DNA from: an uncultured Clostridia bacterium | GTDB lineage: Bacteria > Bacillota > Clostridia > Christensenellales > Borkfalkiaceae | Reading direction: 5' to 3' | Assembly: GCA_944358655.1 (NCBI GenBank) | Contig: CALVRO010000003.1 | Location: 55,385 to 119,384, forward strand | DNA length: 64,000 bases | Part shown: piece after piece, positions 40,272-50,938 of the stretch | How positions within the stretch are numbered: position 1 is the first letter of the stretch | How the letters are laid out: each line of letters begins with the position of its first letter | Program-made: the position numbers and the translations under genes | The notes under the pieces: model-generated | Seen by the model: the letters and a program-made list of their open reading frames with translations, nothing else | Told to the model about the DNA's origin: nothing | Database searches by the model: none

Positions 40272-41486
40272 ATGGCAAATTTAGTTTTGAAAGATGTAAG
40301 CAAGGTCTATCCCTCGGGCGCGGTCGCGCTCTGCAAAGTCGATCTCGAGCTCTCCGACAGAGAGTTCGTCGCCGTAATCGGCGGCGAAAAGAGCGGCAAA
40401 TCCACCCTTCTGCGCGTGGTGGCGGGGCTTGAGGAGGTCACCTCCGGCACCGTTACCATAGGCGGAAAGGACGTAACCGCCCTCCAGCCCAAGGACAGGG
40501 ACGTGGCCATGATCTTCCGCAACGACACGCTCTATCCCTCGCTCAACGTCTACGACAACATGGCCTACGGCCTCAGGCTGAGAAAGGCTCCGCCCGTCGC
40601 CGTCGACGCCCGCGTAAAGGCCGCCGCCGAAATGCTGGGGCTTTCGGACGTGCTCGGCCGCAAACCCAAAACGCTGACTGCCGGTCAGCGCCGCCGCGTC
40701 GCGCTGGGCAGGGCCGTTGCCAGAGAGCCCAAACTCTATCTCCTCGACGATCCCGTCGCGGGGCTCGACGACAGTTTAAAGGCGCAGATGCGCTCGCTGA
40801 TAGTCAACGTGCAGGCCCGCATGGAGGGCACCTTTCTCTACGCCACGCGCAACGTCGGCGAGGCCCTCTCCATGGCCACCCGCGTAATAGTGCTGCGCGA
40901 GGGCGTCGTGCAGCAGATAGACACCCCCGCCAACCTCTACGATTACCCCGCCAACGCCTACGTCGCCCTGCTGGTCGGCTCGCCCGATATCAACCTTGTC
41001 GGCGGCGCCGTCATCGAGGAGCGCGAGGGCGGCCTTGTCGCTCTTTGCAAGGGCGTCGAGATACCCATCGCCGAAAATATCGCCCAAAGGCTGACGGCTA
41101 AAGAGGAGTACGTCGGCACGGGCCGCGAGGTTATAATAGGTATCCGCCCCGAGGACATAAAGTGGGGTGAGGGCATGCCCGCCGAAGTCATCTACACCGA
41201 CCCCGCCGACGGCAAAAACTACGCCGAGTGCAAGGTGAGCGACAACCTCTCGCTGCTCACCCTCGTTCCCGACGACGTGCAGAAGGGCATGAGCGGCGCC
41301 GTGTCGCCCGACGGCGGCCGCCTGTATATCTTCGACGGAGCCACCCGCATAAACATTCTCGCGCGCGACGACGGATATACCCAAACGGGTCTTGCGGGCG
41401 TCGAGCCCAGGCCCTACGACGAGGAGGAAGCCCTAAAGGCCTCTTTAAGGCCCGCCCCCGAGGTCAAGGCCAAAAAGCGCAGGTAG
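40272..41486 (+). CDS. UgpC/MsmX-like ABC transporter ATP-binding protein with degenerate catalytic motifs
   Basis: The 404-residue protein aligns by eye with sugar-importer ATPases (MsmX, UgpC, MalK): ABC domain about 1-235, then an OB-type regulatory domain (IGIRPEDIKWGEG near 295). Walker A is acceptable (GGEKSGKST, 37-45), but other motifs differ: Q-loop Gln is Arg83 (IFRNDTLYP), the signature is LTAGQ (135-139), Walker B has Asp160 in place of catalytic Glu (YLLDDP), and the switch His is Arg193 (YATRNVGEAL). The last 25 residues are basic. No permease or binding protein is adjacent. It may have lost ATP hydrolysis or serve a non-transport role. Confidence 0.85.
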   Translation: MANLVLKDVSKVYPSGAVALCKVDLELSDREFVAVIGGEKSGKSTLLRVVAGLEEVTSGTVTIGGKDVTALQPKDRDVAMIFRNDTLYPSLNVYDNMAYGLRLRKAPPVAVDARVKAAAEMLGLSDVLGRKPKTLTAGQRRRVALGRAVAREPKLYLLDDPVAGLDDSLKAQMRSLIVNVQARMEGTFLYATRNVGEALSMATRVIVLREGVVQQIDTPANLYDYPANAYVALLVGSPDINLVGGAVIEEREGGLVALCKGVEIPIAENIAQRLTAKEEYVGTGREVIIGIRPEDIKWGEGMPAEVIYTDPADGKNYAECKVSDNLSLLTLVPDDVQKGMSGAVSPDGGRLYIFDGATRINILARDDGYTQTGLAGVEPRPYDEEEALKASLRPAPEVKAKKRR

Positions 41487-41538
41487 ATCTTTTTGGCGCC
41501 GCCCCGCGTTCGGGGGTATGCGTGCGCCGCATTGAGTA

Positions 41539-41584
41539 TATAATATAATTAAACGCAGACGCTCCCCGCGCGGGAGCGTCGTCT
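41539..41584 (+). promoter_or_regulatory. -10 box and leader hairpin of the metal exporter gene
   Basis: Two overlapping TATAAT boxes (41539-41549) precede a perfect hairpin AGACGCTCCC, loop CGCGC, GGGAGCGTC (41557-41584). The leader does not match the yybP-ykoY manganese riboswitch. Confidence 0.5.
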
Positions 41585-41614
41585 GGTATTGCGGCCTCTG
41601 CCGCGGGAAGGTAT

Positions 41615-42481
41615 ATGGAAGTTTTCTCAGACGCGCTTTTGGACACCTTAAAGGTGCTGCCGTTCATACTCGTCATCTATATCCTCATCGAATTTCTCGA
41701 GCACAAAACGTCCTTTTCCCACAACCATAAACTGTTGCAGGGCCCTTGGGCGCCCCTCGCGGGTACGGTGACGGGCATAGTGCCGCAGTGCGGATTTTCG
41801 GTGATGGCGGCAAAGCTGTACGACAGGGGATTTATCCGCACGGGCACCGTGCTCGCCGTCTTTCTGGCCACGAGCGACGAGGCGCTCATCGTGCTCATCG
41901 TCGACCCCGCAGGCGCGGCGGCCGTGGCGCCTCTCATTGCCTTAAAGGTGGTAATAGGCCTTGCCGTGGGCTATGCGGCCAACGCTCTGCTCCGCAGGGA
42001 GCGCCTCGCTGAGCCCTGCGGCGAGGAGGATATACACGCCTATTCGTGTGGCAGGGAGCACGAGGAGGGCAAGCCCTTCAAGGTATATTTTCTCTCGCCC
42101 CTCCTTCATTCGCTGCAGATAGCGCTGTACATTTTCATAGTCACCCTTGTTTTCGGGTATATCTTCGAATACAACCGCGCCGCGATAGAGGGGTGGCTCA
42201 AGAGCAGTTTATACCTTCAGCCCCTCATCACTTCGGCGGTGGGGCTCATACCCAACTGCGCCTCGTCGGCCGTCATCGCGCAGGCCTACTGCGAGGGCGG
42301 CATAGCCTTCGGCAGCATGCTGGCGGGGCTGTGCTGCAACGCCGGCCTCGGCTTTGTGGTGCTGCTCAAAAACACCAAAAAAATAAAGCGCAACCTCGCT
42401 TTAATGGCCTTGCTCTACGTCATCTCCGTGCTCGCGGGCATAGCCGTAAACGCCGTCATGCAGGCCTGCGGCATGCTGTAG
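41615..42481 (+). CDS. Putative heavy-metal exporter (ArsP_2-like '10TM', arsenic/manganese)
   Basis: The 288-residue membrane protein has two homologous halves with the motifs TGIVPQCGFSVMAAKLYDRG and VGLIPNCASSAVIAQAYCEG, each a P-x-C in the membrane. FLATSDEALIVLIV and AGLCCNAGLGFVVLLKNTKK complete the pattern of the family variously annotated as arsenic efflux or putative manganese transporter. About eight hydrophobic segments are visible. A His/Cys-containing loop (DIHAYSCGREHEE) lies in the middle. Substrate is uncertain. Confidence 0.78.
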   Translation: MEVFSDALLDTLKVLPFILVIYILIEFLEHKTSFSHNHKLLQGPWAPLAGTVTGIVPQCGFSVMAAKLYDRGFIRTGTVLAVFLATSDEALIVLIVDPAGAAAVAPLIALKVVIGLAVGYAANALLRRERLAEPCGEEDIHAYSCGREHEEGKPFKVYFLSPLLHSLQIALYIFIVTLVFGYIFEYNRAAIEGWLKSSLYLQPLITSAVGLIPNCASSAVIAQAYCEGGIAFGSMLAGLCCNAGLGFVVLLKNTKKIKRNLALMALLYVISVLAGIAVNAVMQACGML

Positions 42482-42498
42482 TTTTTGCCTTGCTTTTA

Positions 42499-42527
42499 TT
42501 GACATGCCCTCCGATATGATGTATAAT
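42499..42527 (+). promoter_or_regulatory. Consensus sigma-A promoter of the toxin mRNA
   Basis: Perfect TTGACA (42499-42504), 17 bp, perfect TATAAT (42522-42527). Transcription should start near 42534. Confidence 0.92.
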
Positions 42528-42533
42528 TAAATC

Positions 42534-42569
42534 ATGGCAGGGGCGACCCGGCGGTTAGTCACTTCCTAA
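42534..42569 (+). CDS. Possible leaderless 11-codon leader peptide of the toxin mRNA
   Basis: An ATG lies exactly where transcription should start (6 nt after TATAAT) and opens the reading frame MAGATRRLVTS. It stops at 42567-42569 inside the hairpin that hides the toxin SD. Ribosomes translating it would open that hairpin. It could also be chance; no conservation can be checked here. Confidence 0.35.
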   Translation: MAGATRRLVTS

Positions 42570-42579
42570 AAAGGAGGTG
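42560..42579 (+). promoter_or_regulatory. Hairpin sequestering the toxin ribosome-binding site
   Basis: CACTTCCT (42560-42567) pairs with AGGAGGTG (42572-42579) across an AAAA loop, with one G-U pair. The paired sequence is the full SD of the toxin gene. Confidence 0.8.
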
Positions 42580-42585
42580 ATAGAT

Positions 42586-42690
42586 ATGGATATAAAGTTT
42601 ATTTTGTTATTGTTGCGTCTTATAGACGCAGGGATCGTTTTCTCCATAACAATAAACAAAAACACCGTGCTTATCCGTATAAAAAAATAA
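42586..42690 (+). CDS. Small hydrophobic peptide, candidate type I toxin
   Basis: A 34-residue ORF (MDIKFILLLLRLIDAGIVFS and 14 more residues ending RIKK) preceded by a very strong SD (AAGGAGGTGAT). It has one hydrophobic segment with a basic tail, the layout of membrane-active type I toxins of Firmicutes. Supporting structure: consensus promoter, SD-sequestering hairpin, bidirectional terminator overlapping the stop, and a consensus antisense promoter 90 bp downstream. No homologue could be checked. Confidence 0.75.
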   Translation: MDIKFILLLLRLIDAGIVFSITINKNTVLIRIKK

Positions 42691-42774
42691 CTGCCTCGAG
42701 TCCCGATTGAGGCAGTTATTTTAAATTGATACTCAACACGGACTGACCGCCTTAAAACGGTTTCGCCCTTGCTT
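42680..42774 (-). ncRNA. Candidate antisense antitoxin RNA
   Basis: From the minus-strand promoter at 42781-42809, transcription would start near 42774, pass the region complementary to the toxin 3' UTR, and end at the hairpin followed by seven T on the minus strand (near 42680). The RNA would be about 95 nt and overlap the 3' end of the toxin mRNA tail to tail, as in TxpA/RatA and BsrG/SR4 systems. Transcription is inferred, not shown. Confidence 0.65.
42684..42722. terminator. Bidirectional terminator shared by toxin mRNA and antisense RNA
   Basis: Stem AATAACTGCCTC (42686-42697) with GAGGCAGTTATT (42709-42720). T-runs follow on both strands, seven T on the minus strand. The toxin stop codon is inside the stem. 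Confidence 0.92.
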
Positions 42775-42780
42775 ACTTTT

Positions 42781-42809
42781 ATTATATGCAAAACAGCCTG
42801 TCTTGTCAA
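42781..42809 (-). promoter_or_regulatory. Consensus promoter of the antisense RNA
   Basis: Minus strand perfect TTGACA (42804-42809), 17 bp, perfect TATAAT (42781-42786), aimed at the toxin gene. No ORF lies downstream of it in that direction. Confidence 0.9.
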
Positions 42810-42850
42810 TAAATTTTCTTTAAAAAAATTTTTCGCAAATGCAAATGTAG

Positions 42851-42879
42851 TTGACTATGCGGGCAGGTTCTGCTATAAT
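42851..42879 (+). promoter_or_regulatory. sigma-A promoter of rpsU
   Basis: TTGACT (42851-42856), 17 bp, TGC-TATAAT (hexamer 42874-42879, extended -10). Confidence 0.88.
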
Positions 42880-42942
42880 ACATAGGTAACCGAATTTCGG
42901 AGCACAAAAATAACTGCGTAGGCGAAGGAGGGTTGAAAAAGG

Positions 42943-43119
42943 ATGTCCACTATCAGAGTCGGTGAAAACGAGTCGGTCGAGAGCGCGCTCAGAAGATTTA
43001 AAAGAAAGTGCTCGCGCGACGGCATAATCGGCGACCTCAGAAAGAAAGAGTTCTACGAATCTCCTTCCGTAAAGAGGCGCAAGAAGAGCGAAGCCGCCAG
43101 AAAGCGCAGCCGCAACTAA
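42943..43119 (+). CDS. rpsU: 30S ribosomal protein S21
   Basis: A 58-residue basic protein ([20 protein letters not shown], later [20 protein letters not shown]) that matches bS21 throughout. S21 sits near the 3' end of 16S rRNA and helps initiation. The start has GGAGGG upstream, and it has its own promoter and terminator. It is followed by a small unknown protein rather than the more usual yqeY. Confidence 0.97.
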   Translation: MSTIRVGENESVESALRRFKRKCSRDGIIGDLRKKEFYESPSVKRRKKSEAARKRSRN

Positions 43120-43131
43120 ACAGCAACTTAA

Positions 43132-43168
43132 GGCCCTGCCGGATACAAAAGATATTCGGCGGGGCCTT
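43132..43168 (+). terminator. Terminator after rpsU
   Basis: Stem GGCCCTGCCG with CGGCGGGGCC (one wobble), extended by GATA/ATAT, then TTTA. The U-tract is short, so some read-through is likely. Confidence 0.65.
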
Positions 43169-43181
43169 TAACTTACAAAAA

Positions 43182-43580
43182 ATGTCGAAAAATGAGAGTA
43201 TTATGGACGATATCAAAAGCGTAGCCCGCCGCGCAAAAAGGCGGCTCAAAACGGGGTATTGGAGCAAGTGCAGGGCAGAGGCGGAGGAGGTCTCCGCCCG
43301 CGCCCGCAGCATGGGCCTCAACGAAAACAAAGTAAGGGAGGGCATCTACAACAGGGTGCGCTCGGACATCCGCGGCGAAAAGCCCGACGACTTCTATTTG
43401 AAGGTAAAGGAGCTTTTGGACAGCTGCGGCGAGGTGTCGGACGCGTTGGGCAGACTGACCGACAGGGAGTACTACAACAGTCTCGGCTATGCCGAAAAGC
43501 AGCGGTACAACCTCGACCTCGCCTCGCGCTACAACGCCGCCCTCGAAAAATACCGCCGCGAAAAGGAGTCGGGACTTTAA
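43182..43580 (+). CDS. Small helical protein, function unknown
   Basis: The 132-residue, basic and acidic mixed protein (MSKNESIMDDIKSVARRAKR) is predicted almost wholly helical with no membrane segment. I recognise no family. Two starts are possible: ATG 43182 and ATG 43203 (MDDIKSV), neither with a clear SD. It lies 62 bp after rpsU and before the pcrA promoter, so it may be expressed by read-through from rpsU. Confidence 0.6.
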   Translation: MSKNESIMDDIKSVARRAKRRLKTGYWSKCRAEAEEVSARARSMGLNENKVREGIYNRVRSDIRGEKPDDFYLKVKELLDSCGEVSDALGRLTDREYYNSLGYAEKQRYNLDLASRYNAALEKYRREKESGL

Positions 43581-43603
43581 CTTCGCCTTGTGCCGCCAAC
43601 TGA

Positions 43604-43632
43604 TTGTCAAACGGCGGCGGGTGTGATATAAT
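43604..43632 (+). promoter_or_regulatory. sigma-A promoter of pcrA-ligA
   Basis: TTGTCA (43604-43609), 17 bp, TGA-TATAAT (hexamer 43627-43632, extended -10). Confidence 0.82.
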
Positions 43633-43666
43633 AGATGCGAAAATATTTTTTAACGCCAAGATAAAT

Positions 43667-47943
<4,277 letters not shown>

Positions 47944-47998
47944 AAATCTTTTCGGAATACTAAAAGTCCGTCAATAGTTCGCTCAATTTTGTGCTTGC

Positions 47999-48033
47999 GC
48001 CTGCGTGCTTAAACTGCACGCAGGCATTTTTTT
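47999..48033 (+). terminator. Terminator after ligA
   Basis: Stem GCCTGCGTGC, loop TTAAACT, GCACGCAGGC, then TTTTTTT. Confidence 0.93.
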
Positions 48034-48170
48034 CATCTTTCTGCAGTTCTTTTCTATTCCCCGACCGGTCAAATTTATAATACAATAAGTACAGATATAT
48101 AATACAGATGAGACAAACAATACAAATAATACAGCAAATTTCGAGTTATTTTTACGTTTTTTTACAAATA

Positions 48171-48199
48171 TTGACAAATATGCAGTTTTATGCTATACT
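48171..48199 (+). promoter_or_regulatory. sigma-A promoter of the lipoprotein gene
   Basis: TTGACA (48171-48176), 17 bp, TGC-TATACT (hexamer 48194-48199). The flanking 48040-48230 is markedly AT-rich. Confidence 0.88.
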
Positions 48200-48229
48200 A
48201 AATACACAAAATTAAGGAGGTCAACACAT

Positions 48230-48682
48230 ATGCTAAAAAAATTGGTCACATGCGCACTTGCGCTTATATCGGTTATCTTTATTGCCGGATGTGCAAAAAG
48301 CAGCTACGATCCCTCCGACGGCGGAGTGCTCAACGAAGATGTCGCACTCGAGATTAAGCATGATTTTTTCGCCTCCGATTATAATTATGACGATTTTTCC
48401 TCTCCCGAAAGCGTTGTTATCTACGAATATTTCGGTAAGTTCGGCAATTCATATGTAGTCGACATTGTCCCTATGCCTCAGGTCACGGTCTGCCTCGAGG
48501 AGGAGATTTGCGGATATAAATTTGAGTATAATGTTCCTATACCTCTGCTTGTATATAACCAAGGCAACTTCTACCGCCTTCAGAAGGCCGTTGACGAGGG
48601 GATATTAAACGAGGCCGACATCGCCGTAATCTACGAAAATTTCGGCGATTATAACAGGTCTGAAAAATATCCGCCCTCATAA
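48230..48682 (+). CDS. Small secreted lipoprotein, function unknown
   Basis: The 150-residue protein has a type II signal peptide (KKLVTCALALISVIFIAGC) with the lipobox cysteine at residue 21. The mature part is acidic and Tyr/Asp-rich (DYNYDDFSSPESVVIYEYFG) with no motif I know. It has a strong SD (AAGGAGG) and its own promoter and terminator. Base composition is clearly more AT-rich than its neighbours, a possible sign of recent acquisition. Confidence 0.82.
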   Translation: MLKKLVTCALALISVIFIAGCAKSSYDPSDGGVLNEDVALEIKHDFFASDYNYDDFSSPESVVIYEYFGKFGNSYVVDIVPMPQVTVCLEEEICGYKFEYNVPIPLLVYNQGNFYRLQKAVDEGILNEADIAVIYENFGDYNRSEKYPPS

Positions 48683-48718
48683 ATAGTGCCCTTAAAGGGC
48701 CTTCAACTACCGCTTATA

Positions 48719-48763
48719 AAAATAGGCCTCCCCGTGCGACAAGCACGGGGAGGCCTATTTTCA
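48719..48763. terminator. Bidirectional terminator between lipoprotein gene and comFC
   Basis: Perfect stem AAATAGGCCTCCCCGTGC, loop GACAA and complement, T-rich on both sides. Confidence 0.92.
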
Positions 48764-48816
48764 AGTAGCTCATCATTGCATGGCTTAAGATAAATTGAAG
48801 GGTTGAAGCGCCGAAT

Positions 48817-49518
48817 TTAAAGTTCTCCCTTATATTCCACCGAGGCCGCCGTGGCCACAAACACCGCTGCCGCACCCTTGCGCTTGAGCAGGGAGGCGGC
48901 CGCCTCGGCCGTGGCGCCCGTCGTCATAACGTCGTCCACCACAAGTATGCTCCTGCCCGCGACCTCGGCCTTTTTCGCCGAAAAACAGCCCTTCAGATTT
49001 TCGGCGCGTTGGCGCCTCGTCAGCTGTTTCTGTTCGGGCGTGTCCTTTATCTTTTTCAGCAGGGGGAGGAGGGGCAGCCCCAGCATTGCGGCTATCTCCT
49101 TTGCGAGGAGCTTTGCCTGATTGTATCCGCGCGCCCGCTCGGCCCTCGCCGTCATGGGAATGTATGTAACGCAGTCGGCGTCGAGCTGCACGCACTTGAC
49201 TATCATCAGTTCGGCGAGCGCGTCCTTTAAGTAGGCCCCGCCCCGCTTGAATTTGGTTATCAGTGCGGCTCCGCAGTCGGCATATACGAGGGCGGAAACC
49301 GCCCTGTTGTAGGAAGGCGAGTACTTTTTGCACTCAAGGCACACGCCCTCCGTCGCCGTCTTTCGTCCGCACACGGGGCAGCATAAGCCGTCGTTGTATG
49401 TCACCGTCGCCCTGCATGCGGGGCAGAGGTTTGTGTCGTCAAAGGTCTCGCGCCCGCATATGTCGCAGGTAAAGTTTGGCGGAAAGAGTTTATCGGCTAT
49501 CGCCTCCAAAAGTTTCAT
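48817..49518 (-). CDS. comFC: ComF-family phosphoribosyltransferase-like protein
   Basis: ComFC proteins take part in natural transformation and related DNA processing. The 233-residue protein has two N-terminal zinc-finger pairs (CDIC...CPAC and CPVC...CLEC, about 18-62) and a phosphoribosyltransferase domain with YIPMTARAERARGYNQAKLL and the PRPP loop ILVVDDVMTTGAT. It overlaps metK by 4 bp, so it is under the SAM riboswitch. No comFA is nearby, so a competence role is uncertain. Confidence 0.88.
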   Translation of the reverse strand: MKLLEAIADKLFPPNFTCDICGRETFDDTNLCPACRATVTYNDGLCCPVCGRKTATEGVCLECKKYSPSYNRAVSALVYADCGAALITKFKRGGAYLKDALAELMIVKCVQLDADCVTYIPMTARAERARGYNQAKLLAKEIAAMLGLPLLPLLKKIKDTPEQKQLTRRQRAENLKGCFSAKKAEVAGRSILVVDDVMTTGATAEAAASLLKRKGAAAVFVATAASVEYKGEL

Positions 49519-50684
49519 GTCTCAAGATAGGCCTTTAGCTCTTCTGCTCTGTCGCACCTCTCCCACGGCATGTTTTGCCTTCCGAAGTGCCCGTAGGCCG
49601 CCGTGTCGAAGTATATGGGCGCGCGCAGTCCCAGCGTCTTTATAATGGCTGCGGGGCGCAGGTCGAACTCCTTCACCACAATGTCGGCGATCTCGCCGTC
49701 TGTAAGTTTGCCCGTGCCATATGTGTCAACGAACACCGCTATGGGCCTGCTCACGCCTATGGCGTAGGCCACCTGCAGTTCCACCTCGTCGCACAGACCC
49801 GCGGCCACAAGGTTTTTGCAGATATACCTCGCCATATATGCCGCCGAACGGTCTACCTTTGTGGGATCCTTGCCCGAAAAGGCCCCGCCGCCGTGCGCGC
49901 ACTTGCCGCCGTAGGTGTCAACAATTATCTTTCTGCCCGTCAGACCGCTGTCGCCCTCGGGGCCGCCTATCTCGAACCTGCCCGTGGGGTTTAAATAGTA
50001 CTTTGTCTTGCTGTCCAAAAGGTAGTGGGGCACCACCTCGTCTATGACGTATTTTTTAATGTCGGCGCGCAGCTGTTCCTGCGAAACGCTCTCGTCGTGC
50101 TGGGCGGAGATGACTATAGTCTCCACGCGCTTGGGCGCGCGGCCCTCGTACTCGGCCGTCACCTGCGTCTTTCCGTCGGGGCGGAGGTAGGGCAGCAGCC
50201 CGCTCTTTCTCACCTCGGCAAGCCTCCTCGCCAGCCTGTGCGAAAGCGAGATGGGCAGGGGCATCAGCTCGGGCGTCTCCCTGCAGGCGTAGCCGAACAT
50301 CATCCCCTGGTCGCCCGCGCCCGTGCCGGCGTCCTCGTCGTCCTCGCCGCCCTTTGCCTCGAGCGACTTGTCCACGCCCAGCGCAATGTCGGCGCTCTGC
50401 CCGTGTACGGCCACGGTTATCTTGCACTTGTCGTAGGCAAAATCGCCAAAGTCATAGCCCGTGTCCTTTATTACGCGGCGGGCGATATCTTCGTAGTTGA
50501 CATCGGCAAAGGTGGTAACTTCGCCCATTATCATCAGCCTGTTATATGCCGCGCAGCACTCCACGGCGCACCTCGCGGCGTGGTCGGCGCGCAGTATCTC
50601 GTCTACAATGGCGTCGGATATGCGGTCGCACAGCTTGTCGGGGTGTCCTTCGGTAACGCTCTCGCTCGTAAAAAACTTCTTCAT
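49515..50684 (-). CDS. metK: S-adenosylmethionine synthetase MetK
   Basis: MetK makes SAM from methionine and ATP. The 389-residue protein has FFTSESVTEGHPDKLCDRIS, the GAGDQGMMFGYAC signature (about 117-129) and GGGAFSGKDPTKVDRSAAYM. It follows a SAM-I riboswitch and terminator on the minus strand. AAAAGGAGAAAAGAAG provides the SD. Together with mtnN and luxS elsewhere in the window it forms the activated-methyl cycle. Confidence 0.98.
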   Translation of the reverse strand: MKKFFTSESVTEGHPDKLCDRISDAIVDEILRADHAARCAVECCAAYNRLMIMGEVTTFADVNYEDIARRVIKDTGYDFGDFAYDKCKITVAVHGQSADIALGVDKSLEAKGGEDDEDAGTGAGDQGMMFGYACRETPELMPLPISLSHRLARRLAEVRKSGLLPYLRPDGKTQVTAEYEGRAPKRVETIVISAQHDESVSQEQLRADIKKYVIDEVVPHYLLDSKTKYYLNPTGRFEIGGPEGDSGLTGRKIIVDTYGGKCAHGGGAFSGKDPTKVDRSAAYMARYICKNLVAAGLCDEVELQVAYAIGVSRPIAVFVDTYGTGKLTDGEIADIVVKEFDLRPAAIIKTLGLRAPIYFDTAAYGHFGRQNMPWERCDRAEELKAYLET

Positions 50685-50720
50685 TCTTCTTTTCTCCTTT
50701 TGTTTGACGGGGCGGCCATA

Positions 50721-50754
50721 GCAAATACCCGCCGCGGCTCATGCCGCGGCGGGT
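50721..50754 (-). terminator. Terminator of the metK SAM riboswitch
   Basis: Stem ACCCGCCGCGGC, loop ATGA (minus sense), and complement (50727-50754), followed by ATTTGC on the minus strand. It lies between aptamer and metK. Confidence 0.85.
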
Positions 50755-50775
50755 AAAAACTTCGTGTTCATTTTT

Positions 50776-50855
50776 CCCATCGGTACGGCATTAGCACCTT
50801 GCCAAGGCAGGTTGCTGTGTGGTCGCAGGGCCGATCCCTCGCACACTCTTGATGT
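50776..50855 (-). promoter_or_regulatory. SAM-I (S-box) riboswitch aptamer
   Basis: Minus strand: ACATCAAGAG at P1/P2, GAGGGATCGGCCC, CAGCAACCTGCC, AAGGTGCTAATGCC and CGATGGGA closing P1. These match the S-box core in order. It precedes metK and a terminator, so SAM should repress metK-comFC. Confidence 0.93.
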
Positions 50856-50865
50856 TTACGCGTTC

Positions 50866-50894
50866 ATTATACACGCCCCGCCCCCGATTGTCAA
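50866..50894 (-). promoter_or_regulatory. sigma-A promoter of metK
   Basis: Minus strand perfect TTGACA (50889-50894), 17 bp, TATAAT (50866-50871). It is back to back with the radical SAM promoter, only about 10 bp apart. Confidence 0.9.
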
Positions 50895-50903
50895 TCAAAA
50901 TAT

Positions 50904-50932
50904 TTGCATTTGACGCCATTTTATTATATAAT
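50904..50932 (+). promoter_or_regulatory. sigma-A promoter of the radical SAM gene, probably leaderless
   Basis: TTGCAT (50904-50909), 17 bp, TATAAT (50927-50932), then 6 nt (GGTGGC) to ATG 50939. Confidence 0.8.
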
Positions 50933-50938
50933 GGTGGC

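Noticed and set aside
41487-41614. yybP-ykoY manganese riboswitch before the metal exporter
   Set aside because: Only a simple GC hairpin is present; the conserved aptamer loops are not found.
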